DNA of 64,000 nucleotides from Pseudomonas sp. PSE14 (GCF_029203285.1 NZ_CP115669.1:3844001-3908000), one strand, 5' to 3'. Shown: positions 1 through 9,003, numbered from the stretch's first letter. Translations and numbers: made by a program. Notes: a model not told the origin generated them from the letters alone.

Positions 1-603
1 GGGGCTGCGCAGTTGCTTGAGGAAGCCGCCGGCATCGGCCTCGTCATGGCGCGCCGGCGGTTGCGCATTGGGCACCCACCAACTGGCGCCGATTATGCCC
101 AGCATGATTGCCAGCAGCGCCAACGGGTAGGCATCCAGGCTGGCGCGCTCGAACAGCCAGCCCAGGCCGACCACGGTGCAGATGAAACCAATGGAGCCCC
201 ACAGGCGGATGCGGCTGTAGCTCTCGGTGCGCCCGCTCAGGTGCGCGAGGGTGATCACCTCGAACTGCGGCAGCACGGCATGCCAGAAGAACGCATGCCC
301 GGCCATCACCAGCGCCAGCCAGGCGTAGCTGTGATCCAGGAAGATGCCGGCGAAGCACAGCGCCGTGCACACCGCGCCGAAGCGCACGATGGCCAGCCGC
401 TGGCCGCTGCGGTCGCCCAGCCAGCCCCACAGGTTCGGCGCCACGCAGCGCATCAGCATGGGGATGGCGACCAACTCGCCGATGCGCGGCGCCGGGAAGC
501 CCAGGTGATGGAAATACAGCGCGAGGAACGGCGCCGTCCCACCCAGCAGGCAGAAGTAGAAGAAGTAGAAACTGGACAGCCGCCAGTAGGGAACCTGAGC
601 CAT
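1..603 (-). CDS. MFS transporter, N-terminal part (HcaT/MFS_1-like)
   Basis: The gene starts at the ATG complementary to 601-603 and runs off the left edge in frame, so 201 N-terminal residues are visible. The product begins MAQVPYWRLSSFYFF and shows alternating hydrophobic helices. A motif YSRIRLWGSIGF around residue 130 resembles the HcaT/3-phenylpropionate-type branch of the major facilitator superfamily. It lies downstream of aroC on the same strand, separated by a 61 bp gap holding a strong hairpin. PAO1 has an MFS gene (PA1682, from memory) beside aroC, which supports the call. The substrate cannot be inferred. The last visible residues form a polar loop, as expected between helices 6 and 7. 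Confidence 0.8.
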   Translation of the reverse strand, partial: MAQVPYWRLSSFYFFYFCLLGGTAPFLALYFHHLGFPAPRIGELVAIPMLMRCVAPNLWGWLGDRSGQRLAIVRFGAVCTALCFAGIFLDHSYAWLALVMAGHAFFWHAVLPQFEVITLAHLSGRTESYSRIRLWGSIGFICTVVGLGWLFERASLDAYPLALLAIMLGIIGASWWVPNAQPPARHDEADAGGFLKQLRSP

Positions 604-625
604 CAGCGGCGGGAGGCACGTGACG

Positions 626-653
626 CTCCCGCGAACCGGGCGGCTCGCGGGAG
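626..653 (-). terminator. hairpin between aroC and the MFS gene
   Basis: A perfect 9 bp stem, CTCCCGCGA paired with TCGCGGGAG, lies in the gap after the aroC stop codon. No T-run follows on the minus strand, so it may attenuate or stabilise the message rather than act as a classical Rho-independent terminator. Confidence 0.45.
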
Positions 654-664
654 GTTCAGGTCAC

Positions 665-1756
665 TCAAAGCTGGCCGAGGACCGGGGTACCGACCTTCAC
701 GTCGGCATTCTGCGCACGATGGCGCAGCAGGTGGTCGAGCAGCACGATGGCCATCATCGCCTCGGCGATGGGGGTGGCGCGGATGCCCACGCACGGGTCG
801 TGGCGGCCCTTGGTGATCACGTCCACCGGGTTGCCGTTCACGTCGATGGAGCGGCCAGGGGTGGTGATGCTGGAAGTCGGCTTGAGTGCCAGGTGGGCAA
901 CGATCGGCTGGCCGCTGGAGATGCCGCCGAGGATGCCGCCGGCATTGTTCGACAGGAAGCCTTCCGGGGTCAGCTCGTCGCGATGCTCGGTGCCGCGCTG
1001 GGCGACGCTGGCGAAGCCGGCGCCGATTTCCACGCCTTTCACCGCGTTGATGCTCATCAGCGCATGGGCCAGTTCCGCGTCCAGGCGGTCGAAGATCGGC
1101 TCGCCCAGGCCCGGCGGCACGCCTTCGGCGACCACGGTGATCTTCGCGCCGACCGAATCCTGGTCGCGGCGCAGTTGGTCCATGTAGGCCTCCAGCTCCG
1201 GCACCTTGTCCGGGTCGGGGCTGAAGAAGGCGTTGTCTTCGACGCTGTCCCAGGTCTTGAAGGGGATTTCGATCGGGCCGAGCTGGCTCATGTAGCCGCG
1301 CACGCTGATGCCCATGCCCGCCAGCACCTTCTTGGCGATGGCCCCGGCGGCCACGCGCATGGCGGTCTCGCGCGCCGAGGAACGGCCGCCGCCACGGTAG
1401 TCGCGGATGCCGTACTTGTGGTGGTAGGTGTAGTCGGCGTGGGCCGGGCGGAACAGGTCCTTGATCGCCGAGTAGTCCTTGGACTTCTGGTCGGTGTTGC
1501 GGATCAACAGGCCGATCGGGGTGCCGGTGGTCTTGCCCTCGAACACGCCGGAGAGGATTTCCACCTCGTCGGCTTCCTGGCGCTGGGTGGTGTGGCGGCT
1601 GGTGCCGGGCTTGCGGCGGTCCAGGTCGCGCTGCAGGTCTTCCAGGGAAATCTCCAGGCCGGGCGGGCAGCCGTCGACGATGGCGACCAGCGCCGGGCCG
1701 TGGCTTTCGCCAGCGGTAGTGACGGTGAACAGCTTGCCGTAGGTGTTGCCGGACAT
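665..1756 (-). CDS. aroC: chorismate synthase
   Basis: Chorismate synthase converts 5-enolpyruvylshikimate 3-phosphate to chorismate, the last common step of aromatic amino acid, folate and ubiquinone synthesis, using reduced FMN; it is cytoplasmic. The 363-residue product has the family's usual length and carries the N-terminal signature TTAGESHG (residues 13-20) and the [10 protein letters not shown] segment (121-130) that contacts FMN and phosphate. The ATG at 1756 is preceded on the minus strand by a GGAG-type ribosome binding site. The neighbouring exported hydrolase is divergent; an MFS gene lies downstream. Identification is certain. Confidence 0.98.
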   Translation of the reverse strand: MSGNTYGKLFTVTTAGESHGPALVAIVDGCPPGLEISLEDLQRDLDRRKPGTSRHTTQRQEADEVEILSGVFEGKTTGTPIGLLIRNTDQKSKDYSAIKDLFRPAHADYTYHHKYGIRDYRGGGRSSARETAMRVAAGAIAKKVLAGMGISVRGYMSQLGPIEIPFKTWDSVEDNAFFSPDPDKVPELEAYMDQLRRDQDSVGAKITVVAEGVPPGLGEPIFDRLDAELAHALMSINAVKGVEIGAGFASVAQRGTEHRDELTPEGFLSNNAGGILGGISSGQPIVAHLALKPTSSITTPGRSIDVNGNPVDVITKGRHDPCVGIRATPIAEAMMAIVLLDHLLRHRAQNADVKVGTPVLGQL

Positions 1757-1875
1757 GCGAGGCTCCGCGGAAGACAGGGATCGAAAAGGCCGAGCAGTAT
1801 ACCTGCGTCAATCCGCCCTGCGAACCTTCCGCGACGGGGAGAGTCAAAGCGCCATCACCCCGTCTGAAGTCTTCG

Positions 1876-2907
1876 ATGCGCCGTCTCGTCCTCCTCTGTC
1901 TCTGCCTGTTCGCCGGCCTGCTCGGCTCGACCGCGCAAGCCGCTCCCAGCAGCATCCTGCAACGCCCGTATGACCTGGACACCGGCCACGGCGTGCTGCG
2001 CGGCACCCTGCTGCTGCCGCAAAGCGCCACCCCGCCGCCGGTCGCCCTGCTGATCGCCGGCTCCGGCCCCACCGACCGCGACGGCAACAACCCCGAGGGC
2101 GGCAACAACGGCTACCTGCGCAAACTGGCCGAGGCGCTGGCGGAGAACGGCATCGCCAGCGTGCGCTACGACAAGCGTGGCGTGGCCCGCAGCCTGCCGG
2201 CGGCGCCACGGGAAGAGGAACTCAGCGTCGACGGTTATGTCGCCGACGTGATCGCCTGGAGCGACCGGCTGGCGCGCGACCCGCGCTTCGGCCGCCAGGT
2301 GCTGATCGGCCACAGCGAGGGAGCGCTGATCGCGAGCCTGGCGGCGCCCAAATCCCACGCCGACGAGCTGGTATCGATCTCCGGCAGCTCCCGCCCCATC
2401 GGCGAGGTGCTGCGCGAGCAACTGCAAGGCCGCCTGCCGCCGCCCCTGCAGGCGGAGGTCAACCAGTTGATCGACGGTCTCAATGCCGGCCAACTCCAGC
2501 CAAGGGTGCCGCAGCCGCTGCTGGCGCTGTTCCGCCCCAGCGTGCAGCCCTACCTGATCTCGCTGTTCCGCCAGGACCCGGCCCGCGCCTTCGCCGCGCT
2601 GAAGATGCCGACGCTGATCCTCCAGGGGCGCCACGACATCCAGGTGGGCGAGGAAGACGCCCTGGCGCTCAAGCAGGCCAAGCCCGACAGCGAGCTGTAC
2701 CTGATCGACGGCATGAACCACATCCTGCGCATCGTCCCGGCCGGCGGCCCGCAGCAGTTGGCCTCCTACAACAACCCCAACCTGCCCCTGGCGCGGGAAC
2801 TGGTGCAGCGCATCGTGGCCTTCGTGAAGACCGCCCGCACCCTGCCCGACTCCACCCTTGCGCTATCTGGAGCGAACGTCTCAAGAAACGCCGCGATCCG
2901 TCGATAA
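1876..2907 (+). CDS. exported alpha/beta hydrolase
   Basis: A 343-residue serine hydrolase with a signal peptide (hydrophobic residues 4-20, cleavage likely near AQA at 20-22). The nucleophile elbow GHSEG lies at 145-149 with Ser147. Asp254 (in GRHD) and His282 (in GMNH) complete a plausible triad, and GSGPTDRDGN (62-71) probably contributes to the oxyanion hole. It therefore appears to be a periplasmic esterase, lipase-like enzyme or thioesterase of unknown substrate. It is divergent from aroC with a 119 bp gap; PAO1 has an equivalent gene beside aroC (PA1680, from memory). The extra basic C-terminal tail after about residue 325 looks poorly conserved. Confidence 0.85.
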   Translation: MRRLVLLCLCLFAGLLGSTAQAAPSSILQRPYDLDTGHGVLRGTLLLPQSATPPPVALLIAGSGPTDRDGNNPEGGNNGYLRKLAEALAENGIASVRYDKRGVARSLPAAPREEELSVDGYVADVIAWSDRLARDPRFGRQVLIGHSEGALIASLAAPKSHADELVSISGSSRPIGEVLREQLQGRLPPPLQAEVNQLIDGLNAGQLQPRVPQPLLALFRPSVQPYLISLFRQDPARAFAALKMPTLILQGRHDIQVGEEDALALKQAKPDSELYLIDGMNHILRIVPAGGPQQLASYNNPNLPLARELVQRIVAFVKTARTLPDSTLALSGANVSRNAAIRR

Positions 2908-2954
2908 CCTTCGGGACTGCCCCGGTTACGCCCGCCGGGCCCGAGGACCGCTCC

Positions 2955-3740
2955 ATGAACCAAGCCGAACCCACTGCCCTCGACGCGAGTGCCGCCCAGA
3001 GCCCTGCCCGCCCCCATCCCTGGGCGGAACTGGCTCCGGAGCACTATCGCCTGCTGCGCCTGGCGCCGCTGCCCACCGACCGCACGACCGGCGCGCGGCC
3101 GCTGCGCTTCGTCCAGCTCGGCCGGGTGGAACGCCACAGCAGCGAACAGAGCCTGCTGCGCCTGACCATCCAGTTGCCGGGGCAGGTGCTGCGCAAGGAA
3201 GTGAACCTGCTGGAGGTCTGGGCGGACCACCGCAACAAGGAAATCCGCTTCGGCGCCGACTCGGGCTTCGCCACCGAACCGCTGAACCGCGGCCTGGGCC
3301 GCTTCCTGCTGGCGCAAGGGGTGGGCTGGGCAAAGAAGAAGTGGGCGCACTACCGCGTCGAAGGTGGTGCGCTGGCGATGAAGGACGCGGTCAGCGAAGA
3401 GGCCCGCCAGCGCCGGGACCACTTCCTGCGCGCCCAGGGCTTCGATGTGATCTACGAGGACTCGGGGCTGCTCAAGGCGCGCTACAGCGCCGGCCGGGTC
3501 AGCGAGCTCTACGATGACTGGCACAAGGAAAAGGTGCAGATCCTGCCGCTGCTGGACGCCGCCGCCATGCTCGAACAGGCCGACCTCAACCTCGCCACCC
3601 AGGCCAACGAAATCCGCCGCCTGGAGCAGCGTATCGAGACCTTCCGCCGCGACGACACCAGCCTGCGCTTCACCATCGCCTGCCTGACCGTGTTCGCGGT
3701 GTTCCAGGCGGGGTTGTTGATCTGGATCGCCACGCGCTGA
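2955..3740 (+). CDS. GNAT-like domain protein with coiled coil and C-terminal membrane anchor
   Basis: The 261-residue product starts at an ATG 47 bp after the hydrolase. Residues 65-170 have the feel of an N-acetyltransferase fold: NRGLGRFLLAQG (111-122) resembles the acetyl-CoA-binding loop and helix, and RRDHFLRAQGF (153-163) resembles the closing segment of GNAT domains. A charged heptad-like stretch (about 205-232) probably forms a coiled coil, and residues 239-258 are a single hydrophobic segment ending two residues from the C terminus, a tail-anchor arrangement. The acetyltransferase assignment is inference from pattern only; the membrane tail is plain. The gene lies in the PAO1-like order hydrolase, this gene, prmB. 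The substrate is unknown. Confidence 0.7.
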   Translation: MNQAEPTALDASAAQSPARPHPWAELAPEHYRLLRLAPLPTDRTTGARPLRFVQLGRVERHSSEQSLLRLTIQLPGQVLRKEVNLLEVWADHRNKEIRFGADSGFATEPLNRGLGRFLLAQGVGWAKKKWAHYRVEGGALAMKDAVSEEARQRRDHFLRAQGFDVIYEDSGLLKARYSAGRVSELYDDWHKEKVQILPLLDAAAMLEQADLNLATQANEIRRLEQRIETFRRDDTSLRFTIACLTVFAVFQAGLLIWIATR

Positions 3741-3760
3741 GGCGTTGCGACACACGGCCC

Positions 3761-3944
3761 TGTAGGAGCGAGCTTGCTCGCGAACGGGTGTGATCCTGTA
3801 CCGAAATACCAGGAACGTAGGGCGTACAACCGTTCGCGGTTGTACGCCGTTACACCCCGGCCGCCGGCCACTGCATGGTCCAGCCGGACCTCGAACACGC
3901 TGCGACGCAGGCCAATCGGCGTATAACGCGGAGCGTTATACGCC
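3761..3944. repeat. REP-like palindrome plus two short GTAGGGCG-type hairpins
   Basis: The gap between the GNAT-like gene and prmB holds three palindromes. A GAGCGAGCTTGCTCGC repeat lies at 3761-3784. GGCGTACAACCG pairs with CGGTTGTACGCC across a TTCG loop at 3821-3848. GGCGTATAACGC pairs with GCGTTATACGCC across GGA at 3918-3944. The last two belong to a family that recurs at 18828, 18920, 25195, 34998, 47166 and 62171. Because the two flanking genes converge, the hairpins could terminate both. Confidence 0.8.
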
Positions 3945-3949
3945 CTACC

Positions 3950-4867
3950 TCAATTCCCCTTCACCCGCGCCTTGAACAGGTCCTGGTGCTGCCGGCACTG
4001 CGCTGCCGAGAGCAGGAACACGCCATGGCCGCCGTACTCGAACTCAAGCCAGGTGAAGTCCACTTCCGGATAGAGCGCCGCCACATGCACCTGGCTGTTG
4101 CCCACCTCGACGATGAGGCTGCCGCGCTCGGTCAGGTGGTCCGCCGCCTCGGCCAACATGCGTCGCACCAGGTCCAGGCCATCGTCGCCGCAGGCCAGGC
4201 CCAGCGCCGGCTCATGGTGATACTCGGCCGGCATGTCGGCGAAGTCTTCGGCGTCGACATAGGGCGGGTTGGAGACGATCAGGTCGAAGCGCTGCCCCGG
4301 CAGGCCGGCGAAGCCGTCGCCCTGCACGGTGTAGACGCGCTCGCCCAGTTCGTGACGCTCGATGTTGATGTTGGCCACTTCCAGGGCATCGAAGGACAGG
4401 TCGCCCAGCACTACCTCGGCATCGGGGAAGGCGCTGGCGCAGGCGATGCCAATGCAGCCCGAGCCGGTACAGAGGTCCAGAATGCGTGCCGGATCGACCG
4501 CCAGCCATGGCTCGAAACGGCGTTCGATCAGCTCGGCGATGGGCGAGCGCGGCACCAGCACGCGCTCGTCGATCACGAACGGCAGCCCGCAGAACCAGGC
4601 CTCGCCCAGCAAGTAGGCAGTGGGCACGCGCTCTTCGATGCGCCGGCGCAGCAGGTGCATCAGGTACTCGCGTTCCTCGTCTTCGAGGCGGCAATCCAGG
4701 TAGGCATCGGCCATCTCCCACGGCAGATGCAGCGCGCCCAGCACGAGTTGACGGGCCTCGTCCCAGGCGTTGTCGGTACCATGACCGAAGAACAGCTCCT
4801 CGGCGTGGAAACGGCTGACCGCCCAGCGGATGTGGTCACGCAGGGTCAGCAAACGGGATTGAGTCAC
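3950..4867 (-). CDS. prmB: ribosomal protein L3 N5-glutamine methyltransferase
   Basis: PrmB transfers a methyl group from S-adenosylmethionine to a conserved glutamine of ribosomal protein uL3 during ribosome assembly. The 305-residue product has the usual length and the N5-glutamine methyltransferase layout: an N-terminal helical substrate domain (1-110), the SAM-binding motif [10 protein letters not shown] (131-140) and the catalytic NPPY motif (200-203). PrmB rather than PrmC is favoured by the leading [20 protein letters not shown] segment and by the PAO1 neighbourhood. It converges on the GNAT-like gene and is divergent from the isochorismatase-like gene. Confidence 0.95.
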   Translation of the reverse strand: MTQSRLLTLRDHIRWAVSRFHAEELFFGHGTDNAWDEARQLVLGALHLPWEMADAYLDCRLEDEEREYLMHLLRRRIEERVPTAYLLGEAWFCGLPFVIDERVLVPRSPIAELIERRFEPWLAVDPARILDLCTGSGCIGIACASAFPDAEVVLGDLSFDALEVANINIERHELGERVYTVQGDGFAGLPGQRFDLIVSNPPYVDAEDFADMPAEYHHEPALGLACGDDGLDLVRRMLAEAADHLTERGSLIVEVGNSQVHVAALYPEVDFTWLEFEYGGHGVFLLSAAQCRQHQDLFKARVKGN

Positions 4868-5046
4868 GGCGCAGTCCTCGCAGCTCGCAAAAAGGGGCGC
4901 ATTCTACCGGAACAGCGACCCACTGGCGCGCCTCCGACCAGCTATCGTTGATCTTGCCAATACCACTTTGGAGCGCGTTCGCAAAGATTCACAGGGGGCG
5001 CGTTACAGCCCACAATGGTGGCACGTGGATTATCAGGAGTTGAGAC

Positions 5047-5643
5047 ATGTCCCATCCGCTCAGCATGCTGCAGATCAGTGGACGCGGGTATCCGCCGGCC
5101 ACGCTGCGCCAGAGCACTCTGTTGATCATCGATGCCCAGGAGGAGTACCGCAGCGGCGTGCTGGCCCTGCCGGACCTGGATGCGGCGGTGGCGCAGATCC
5201 GCCTGCTGCTGGAGTCGGCCCGCGCCATGGGCACCCCGATTGTCCATGTGCACCATCTGGGCGTGCGTGGCGGCGTGCTCGACCCGCAGGGCCCGCGTGG
5301 CCAGTTCCTCCCCGAACTCGCCCCGCTGCCGGGTGAGGTGGTGGTGGACAAGCGCCTGCCCAACGCCTTCGCCGGCACCGACCTGCACGACCGCCTGCAG
5401 GCCAATGGTCGTCTGGATGTGATCGTCTGCGGCTTCATGACCCATTCGAGCATCAGCACCACCGTGCGTGCCGCCAAGGACTACGGCTACCGCTGCACCC
5501 TGGTGGACGCTGCCTGCGCCACCCGCGACATCCCCACCCCGGAAGGCGGCGTGCTCGCCGCACGCGACCTGCACCGGGCGGAAATCGCCGCCCTGGGCGA
5601 CAACTTCGCCGCGGTGGTCGCCCAGGCCCAGGCCCTGGTCTGA
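5047..5643 (+). CDS. isochorismatase-fold hydrolase with Ser in the nucleophile position
   Basis: A 198-residue cysteine-hydrolase-superfamily protein. The usual Asp (D29 in IDAQEEY) and Lys (K102 in VVDKRLPNAF) are present. The helix that normally reads G-x-x-T-x-x-C is GFMTHSS here, so Ser135 replaces the catalytic Cys; C128 lies nearby but not in the nucleophile position. Isochorismatase EntB also lacks that Cys yet is active, so loss of activity does not follow, but amidase chemistry would be affected. The start ATG has an AGGAG site 7-8 bp upstream (5035-5039). PAO1 has an equivalent gene next to prmB (PA1677, from memory). The substrate is unknown. Confidence 0.85.
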   Translation: MSHPLSMLQISGRGYPPATLRQSTLLIIDAQEEYRSGVLALPDLDAAVAQIRLLLESARAMGTPIVHVHHLGVRGGVLDPQGPRGQFLPELAPLPGEVVVDKRLPNAFAGTDLHDRLQANGRLDVIVCGFMTHSSISTTVRAAKDYGYRCTLVDAACATRDIPTPEGGVLAARDLHRAEIAALGDNFAAVVAQAQALV

Positions 5644-5813
5644 CACCGTCCGTCCCGACGGGCGGCAGCCACAACCGTCAGCGGTTAGGCTCAGCTTAGG
5701 CGCAGAGCCCATGGCCCTGCTGGAGCCGAGCCAACCGCGCTCCCGACCCCGGGGTTGGAACCCCTTCCGGCCCTGACCGGTCATAGCCTCGTTCATCAGA
5801 TGAGGAAGTCGGG

Positions 5814-6134
5814 ATGAAGTTGTCCGATAGTTTCGATCCACGGTCCCTGCGTCCCAAGCGTCCGGGACGCTGGCGCTGGCGCTTCGCCGCTGCCCTGGCC
5901 GCGGTGATCGCCACCTTCGGCATTCTGTCCGCAATGGCCGGCGTCGCCGCGCTGTTGCGGCGCCAGCCCGCCGTGGGTGTGCTGCACATCGAACCGGGCG
6001 CCGGCGCCGTCCTGCTGGTCATCGGCCTGTTCTGCCTCTGGCTGGGCGTGATGTTCTGGCGCGCCGCCCGCCGCCGCGCACGCGGCCGCGAAGGTCTGAG
6101 CCTGTCGCCGAGACTGATGAAGAAGCGCGACTAA
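5814..6134 (+). CDS. small two-helix membrane protein
   Basis: A 106-residue protein with a strongly basic N-terminal segment (RPKRPGRWRWR, about 13-23), a hydrophobic helix at about 24-46, a short outside loop containing HIEPG, a second helix at about 63-82 and an Arg-rich tail. By the positive-inside rule both ends face the cytoplasm. A GAGGAAG site lies 6-7 bp upstream of the ATG. It fits no family I can name. Its position between the isochorismatase-like gene and the Smr gene matches PAO1 gene order. Confidence 0.7.
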   Translation: MKLSDSFDPRSLRPKRPGRWRWRFAAALAAVIATFGILSAMAGVAALLRRQPAVGVLHIEPGAGAVLLVIGLFCLWLGVMFWRAARRRARGREGLSLSPRLMKKRD

Positions 6135-6201
6135 GCCGCCTGCGGATTTCCGCAAATTCCGCTTGATCCGTTAAACTGCGCGGCTCTTCGTGGAGGTGCG
6201 C

Positions 6202-6759
6202 ATGCAAGACGACGACTTTTCCCTGTTCAGCCGCGAGATGCGCGGCGTCAAGCGCATCACCGTGGACCAGGCCGATACCGGCAAGCCCAAGGCCGACCGC
6301 CAGCAGCTCAAGGAGCTGCGGCAGAATGCGAGCGTGCGCACCGAGAACGTCCGGGTGGACGGCCTCTCCGACCAGTTCGTCATCGATGTCGGCCCGGAAG
6401 ACGAACTCTACTGGGCCCGTGACGGCGTCCAGGAAGGCCAGATGCGCAAGCTCAAGGCCGGCCAGATCGGCTTCGAGGGCAGCCTCGACCTGCATGGCAT
6501 GAAGATCGAGAAGGCCCGCGAGACCCTCTGGGACTTCATCGCCGAAGCCACCCGCTTCGAGGTCCGCTGCGTGCGCGTCACCCACGGCAAGGCCGCGCGC
6601 ATCGACGGCAAGAGCCCGATGATGAAGAGCCACGTGAACACCTGGCTGCGCCAGCACCCGCAGGTACTGGGCTTCGCCTCCTGCCTGCCGCGCCACGGCG
6701 GCGCCGGCGCCATCTACGTGATGCTGCGGCGGACCATGCTCGAAGGCCGGGACGAGTAA
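6202..6759 (+). CDS. Smr-domain protein (SmrA-type putative nuclease)
   Basis: A 185-residue protein whose C-terminal half is a Smr (small MutS-related) domain: LDLHG (95-99), VTHGK (126-130) and HGGAGAIYVML (165-175) are the three hallmark motifs. Stand-alone Smr proteins of proteobacteria (SmrA/SmrB type) are nicking nucleases acting on DNA or, for SmrB, on mRNA in collided ribosomes. The N-terminal 80 residues are charged and typical of the stand-alone class. I chose the ATG at 6202, which has GGAGGT 4 bp upstream; a GTG at 6190 would add four residues but would overlap that site. folE follows after 141 bp. Confidence 0.88.
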   Translation: MQDDDFSLFSREMRGVKRITVDQADTGKPKADRQQLKELRQNASVRTENVRVDGLSDQFVIDVGPEDELYWARDGVQEGQMRKLKAGQIGFEGSLDLHGMKIEKARETLWDFIAEATRFEVRCVRVTHGKAARIDGKSPMMKSHVNTWLRQHPQVLGFASCLPRHGGAGAIYVMLRRTMLEGRDE

Positions 6760-6900
6760 CAGACTTCAAGGCCGGGACGAACGATAGGCGCCAGCTCGCC
6801 CGCCATAATGCGCCAACCGGCACGCCGCCCTTGCCAGCCAAGGCCGCGCGCCCTACCCTGCGCCACGGTTCTCATATTTGTCATTGCCACAGGTAGATCC

Positions 6901-7446
6901 ATGTCCCTGGAACAAAACTACTCCGCGATCCTCAGCCAGCTCGGTGAGGACGTCACCCGCGAAGGTCTGGTCGACACGCCCAAGCGTGCCGCCAAAGCCA
7001 TGCAGTACCTCTGCCGCGGCTACCAGCAGACGCTGGAGGAGATCGTCAACGGCGCCCTGTTCAGCTCCGACAACAGTGAAATGGTGCTGGTCAAGGACAT
7101 CGAGCTCTACTCGCTGTGCGAACACCACCTGCTACCCTTCATCGGCAAGGCCCACGTCGCCTACATCCCCAATGGCAAGGTGCTGGGGTTGTCGAAGGTC
7201 GCGCGCATCGTCGACATGTACGCCCGTCGCCTGCAGATCCAGGAAAACATGTCGCGGCAGATCGCCGAGGCCGTGCAACAGGTCACCGGCGCGCTAGGCG
7301 TGGCCGTGGTGATCGAGGCCAAGCACATGTGCATGATGATGCGCGGCGTGGAGAAGCAGAACTCCTCGATGGTCACCTCGGTGATGCTCGGCGAATTCCG
7401 CGAGAACGCCGCCACCCGCAGCGAGTTCCTCAGCCTGATCCGCTGA
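6901..7446 (+). CDS. folE: GTP cyclohydrolase I
   Basis: FolE converts GTP to 7,8-dihydroneopterin triphosphate, the first step of folate and tetrahydrobiopterin synthesis, in the cytoplasm. The 181-residue product has the zinc ligands Cys73 and His76 (SLCEHH) and Cys144 (KHMCMMMRG), and the conserved [20 protein letters not shown] segment. The ATG at 6901 gives the canonical start MSLEQNYS. Pseudomonads usually have a second folE elsewhere; this one corresponds to the copy next to the hemerythrin gene in PAO1 (PA1674, from memory). A strong terminator follows 17 bp after the stop codon. Confidence 0.97.
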   Translation: MSLEQNYSAILSQLGEDVTREGLVDTPKRAAKAMQYLCRGYQQTLEEIVNGALFSSDNSEMVLVKDIELYSLCEHHLLPFIGKAHVAYIPNGKVLGLSKVARIVDMYARRLQIQENMSRQIAEAVQQVTGALGVAVVIEAKHMCMMMRGVEKQNSSMVTSVMLGEFRENAATRSEFLSLIR

Positions 7447-7463
7447 GCCGAACCGTCGCCATG

Positions 7464-7491
7464 AAAAAACCGGCCCTCGGGCCGGTTTTTT
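7464..7491 (+). terminator. Rho-independent terminator after folE
   Basis: A stem with A6 on one side and T6 on the other encloses ACCGGCCC-TC-GGGCCGGT and lies 17 bp after the folE stop. It is symmetrical and lies 24 bp before the end of the convergent Cache gene, so it can serve both strands. Confidence 0.9.
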
Positions 7492-7515
7492 CTGTCTGCT
7501 GTTTTATCCCCGCGA

Positions 7516-8364
7516 TCAGCGCGTGTAGTAGCCGACCGCGACCATGTAGTGGCCGACCTTGCGCAGGAAGGCGTGCTTGTTCTCCACCTGGGTGGTCACC
7601 GGGTTGCGCCACTGGTAGGCGAACTCCCCTTCGCCCTTGCCACGGGCGAGTTCCAGCATGGCATGGCCGACCGGGTTGCCGCCCGGATCCTTCAGCGTTG
7701 CGAAGTCGGTGCCGACCATGCGGCTGTTGAAGCCGTGGGCGACGAACTTCGAGGTATCGAGATCGACGGCGAACACGTAGAGATCGTCTTCGATGAAGCT
7801 GCTATCGAGCGCATTGATCTTGCGGAAAGTGCCAGCCGGATCGGTCTCGATGGCCTTCGCCGCCTTGTCCAGCATCGCCATCGCCCGCTCCGGCGTGGCG
7901 CGCGGCAGGTAGTAGCCGGTGGCGATGAAGCGGTCGCCGACCCGCTCGTAGTACACGTGCTTGCGTTCGGTGCGGCCGTCGGCCCAGTTCTTCCAGCGGT
8001 AGTCCGCCTGTTGCACCTTGCCGGTGGCGGGCTGGGCGAGCGTCTTGGCGAACTGTTCGCGCAGGGAGGGATCGAGCGTCGTCGACACGTCGCGGCCGAT
8101 CAGCACCACCGACGGCCCGCCGCTGGCCAGCATGGTGCCCTTGCTGTCCACCACGAAGACGTAGAGATCACCATCGATGAATTCGCCCTGGCGGCTGAAC
8201 GCCGCAAAGGCCTTGTCGCCCTCCTTCTTGTAGTAGGTCACCGCTTTGGTCAGCAGCGCCTGGGCGCGCGTGGCCTCGGTCGGCGTGGTGGCCTGGGCGG
8301 CGAACAGGGAGAAGGAAGAAGTCAGCAGGGAAACCAGCAACAGCGATTTCAACAGCGTTTTCAT
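7516..8364 (-). CDS. periplasmic double-Cache protein without an output domain
   Basis: A 282-residue protein with a cleavable signal (MKTLLKSLLLVSLLTSSFSLFAAQA). Two Cache-type sensor modules follow: one with DLYVFVVDSKGTMLASGG, the other with DDLYVFAVDLDTSKF and ending in GHYMVAVGYY. Such modules normally form the ligand-binding half of chemoreceptors or histidine kinases, but here there is no transmembrane or output domain, so it is a soluble periplasmic binding or sensing protein, perhaps a partner of a membrane receptor. The ATG at 8364 was chosen over one 39 bp upstream because a GGGGG-rich site precedes it and the signal peptide then begins cleanly. It converges on folE. Confidence 0.85.
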   Translation of the reverse strand: MKTLLKSLLLVSLLTSSFSLFAAQATTPTEATRAQALLTKAVTYYKKEGDKAFAAFSRQGEFIDGDLYVFVVDSKGTMLASGGPSVVLIGRDVSTTLDPSLREQFAKTLAQPATGKVQQADYRWKNWADGRTERKHVYYERVGDRFIATGYYLPRATPERAMAMLDKAAKAIETDPAGTFRKINALDSSFIEDDLYVFAVDLDTSKFVAHGFNSRMVGTDFATLKDPGGNPVGHAMLELARGKGEGEFAYQWRNPVTTQVENKHAFLRKVGHYMVAVGYYTR

Positions 8365-8460
8365 ACCGATGAACCCCCAATGGCATGTCTCGTTATGTAG
8401 CACTGAGCATAGATAGCCTTGGGGGTTTCGCGTCGCGACTAGGCCGATTTCCCTGATGAT

Positions 8461-8922
8461 TCAGCCGAAGAAGCGTTTCATCGAGCGCGACAGCCAGCCG
8501 CCCTGGCTCTGGTCGCGGGTCAGCTCCTGCATGCTGGACTTCACCGCCTCCACGTAGTTGGCGTCGTCGTTGCGGATGTGATTGAACAGCCAGCGACCCA
8601 GCAGCCCCTTGAGCTCATCGGCCACGTCCTCGCCGGACTCGAAGCGCAGGCGGTAGTCGGAAACCCGCTTGATGAACAGTTCGTGCACCTTCTTGTGGGC
8701 GCGGGTGAACTGGTAGCCGGAGTCCTCCAGCAGGGTCTCCTCGAAGGCGAAATGCGACAGGGTGTAGTCGACCAGTTCCTCGATCACGTTGCCCAGCAGC
8801 GCCCGGTCATGCTGCGCCTGCGCGTCGTGCAGCTGATTGATCATCTCGACGATGCGCTTGTGCTGCGTGTCGATTACCTGAATCCCGGTATTGAGATCCT
8901 CCTGCCAGACCAGATAGGCCAT
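8461..8922 (-). CDS. mhr: bacteriohemerythrin
   Basis: A 153-residue O2-binding di-iron four-helix-bundle protein. The expected ligands are all present: His21, His57, Glu61, His76, His80, His115 and Asp120. In P. aeruginosa the equivalent protein (Mhr, PA1673 from memory) is controlled by Anr and helps cells live microaerobically. An Anr-like site lies upstream at 9032-9045 at class-II promoter spacing (see that entry). The start ATG at 8922 is clear. Downstream is the Cache protein gene on the same strand with a 96 bp gap. Confidence 0.93.
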   Translation of the reverse strand: MAYLVWQEDLNTGIQVIDTQHKRIVEMINQLHDAQAQHDRALLGNVIEELVDYTLSHFAFEETLLEDSGYQFTRAHKKVHELFIKRVSDYRLRFESGEDVADELKGLLGRWLFNHIRNDDANYVEAVKSSMQELTRDQSQGGWLSRSMKRFFG

Positions 8923-9003
8923 CTTCCCCCCTCACCTGCCGGGCGACGACACTGCCTGCGACTCGCACCCGGCCACATCGGAACGACCGCATGCAGCCGG
9001 GCA

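Noticed and set aside
603..2108. 501-residue frame on the minus strand overlapping aroC
   Set aside because: It is the shadow of aroC in another frame: Arg/Pro/Gly-rich low-complexity translation typical of GC-rich antisense or shifted frames, while aroC has family motifs.
6190..6201. GTG start for the Smr-domain gene
   Set aside because: The GTG overlaps the GGAGGT ribosome binding site used by the ATG at 6202, so the shorter form is preferred.
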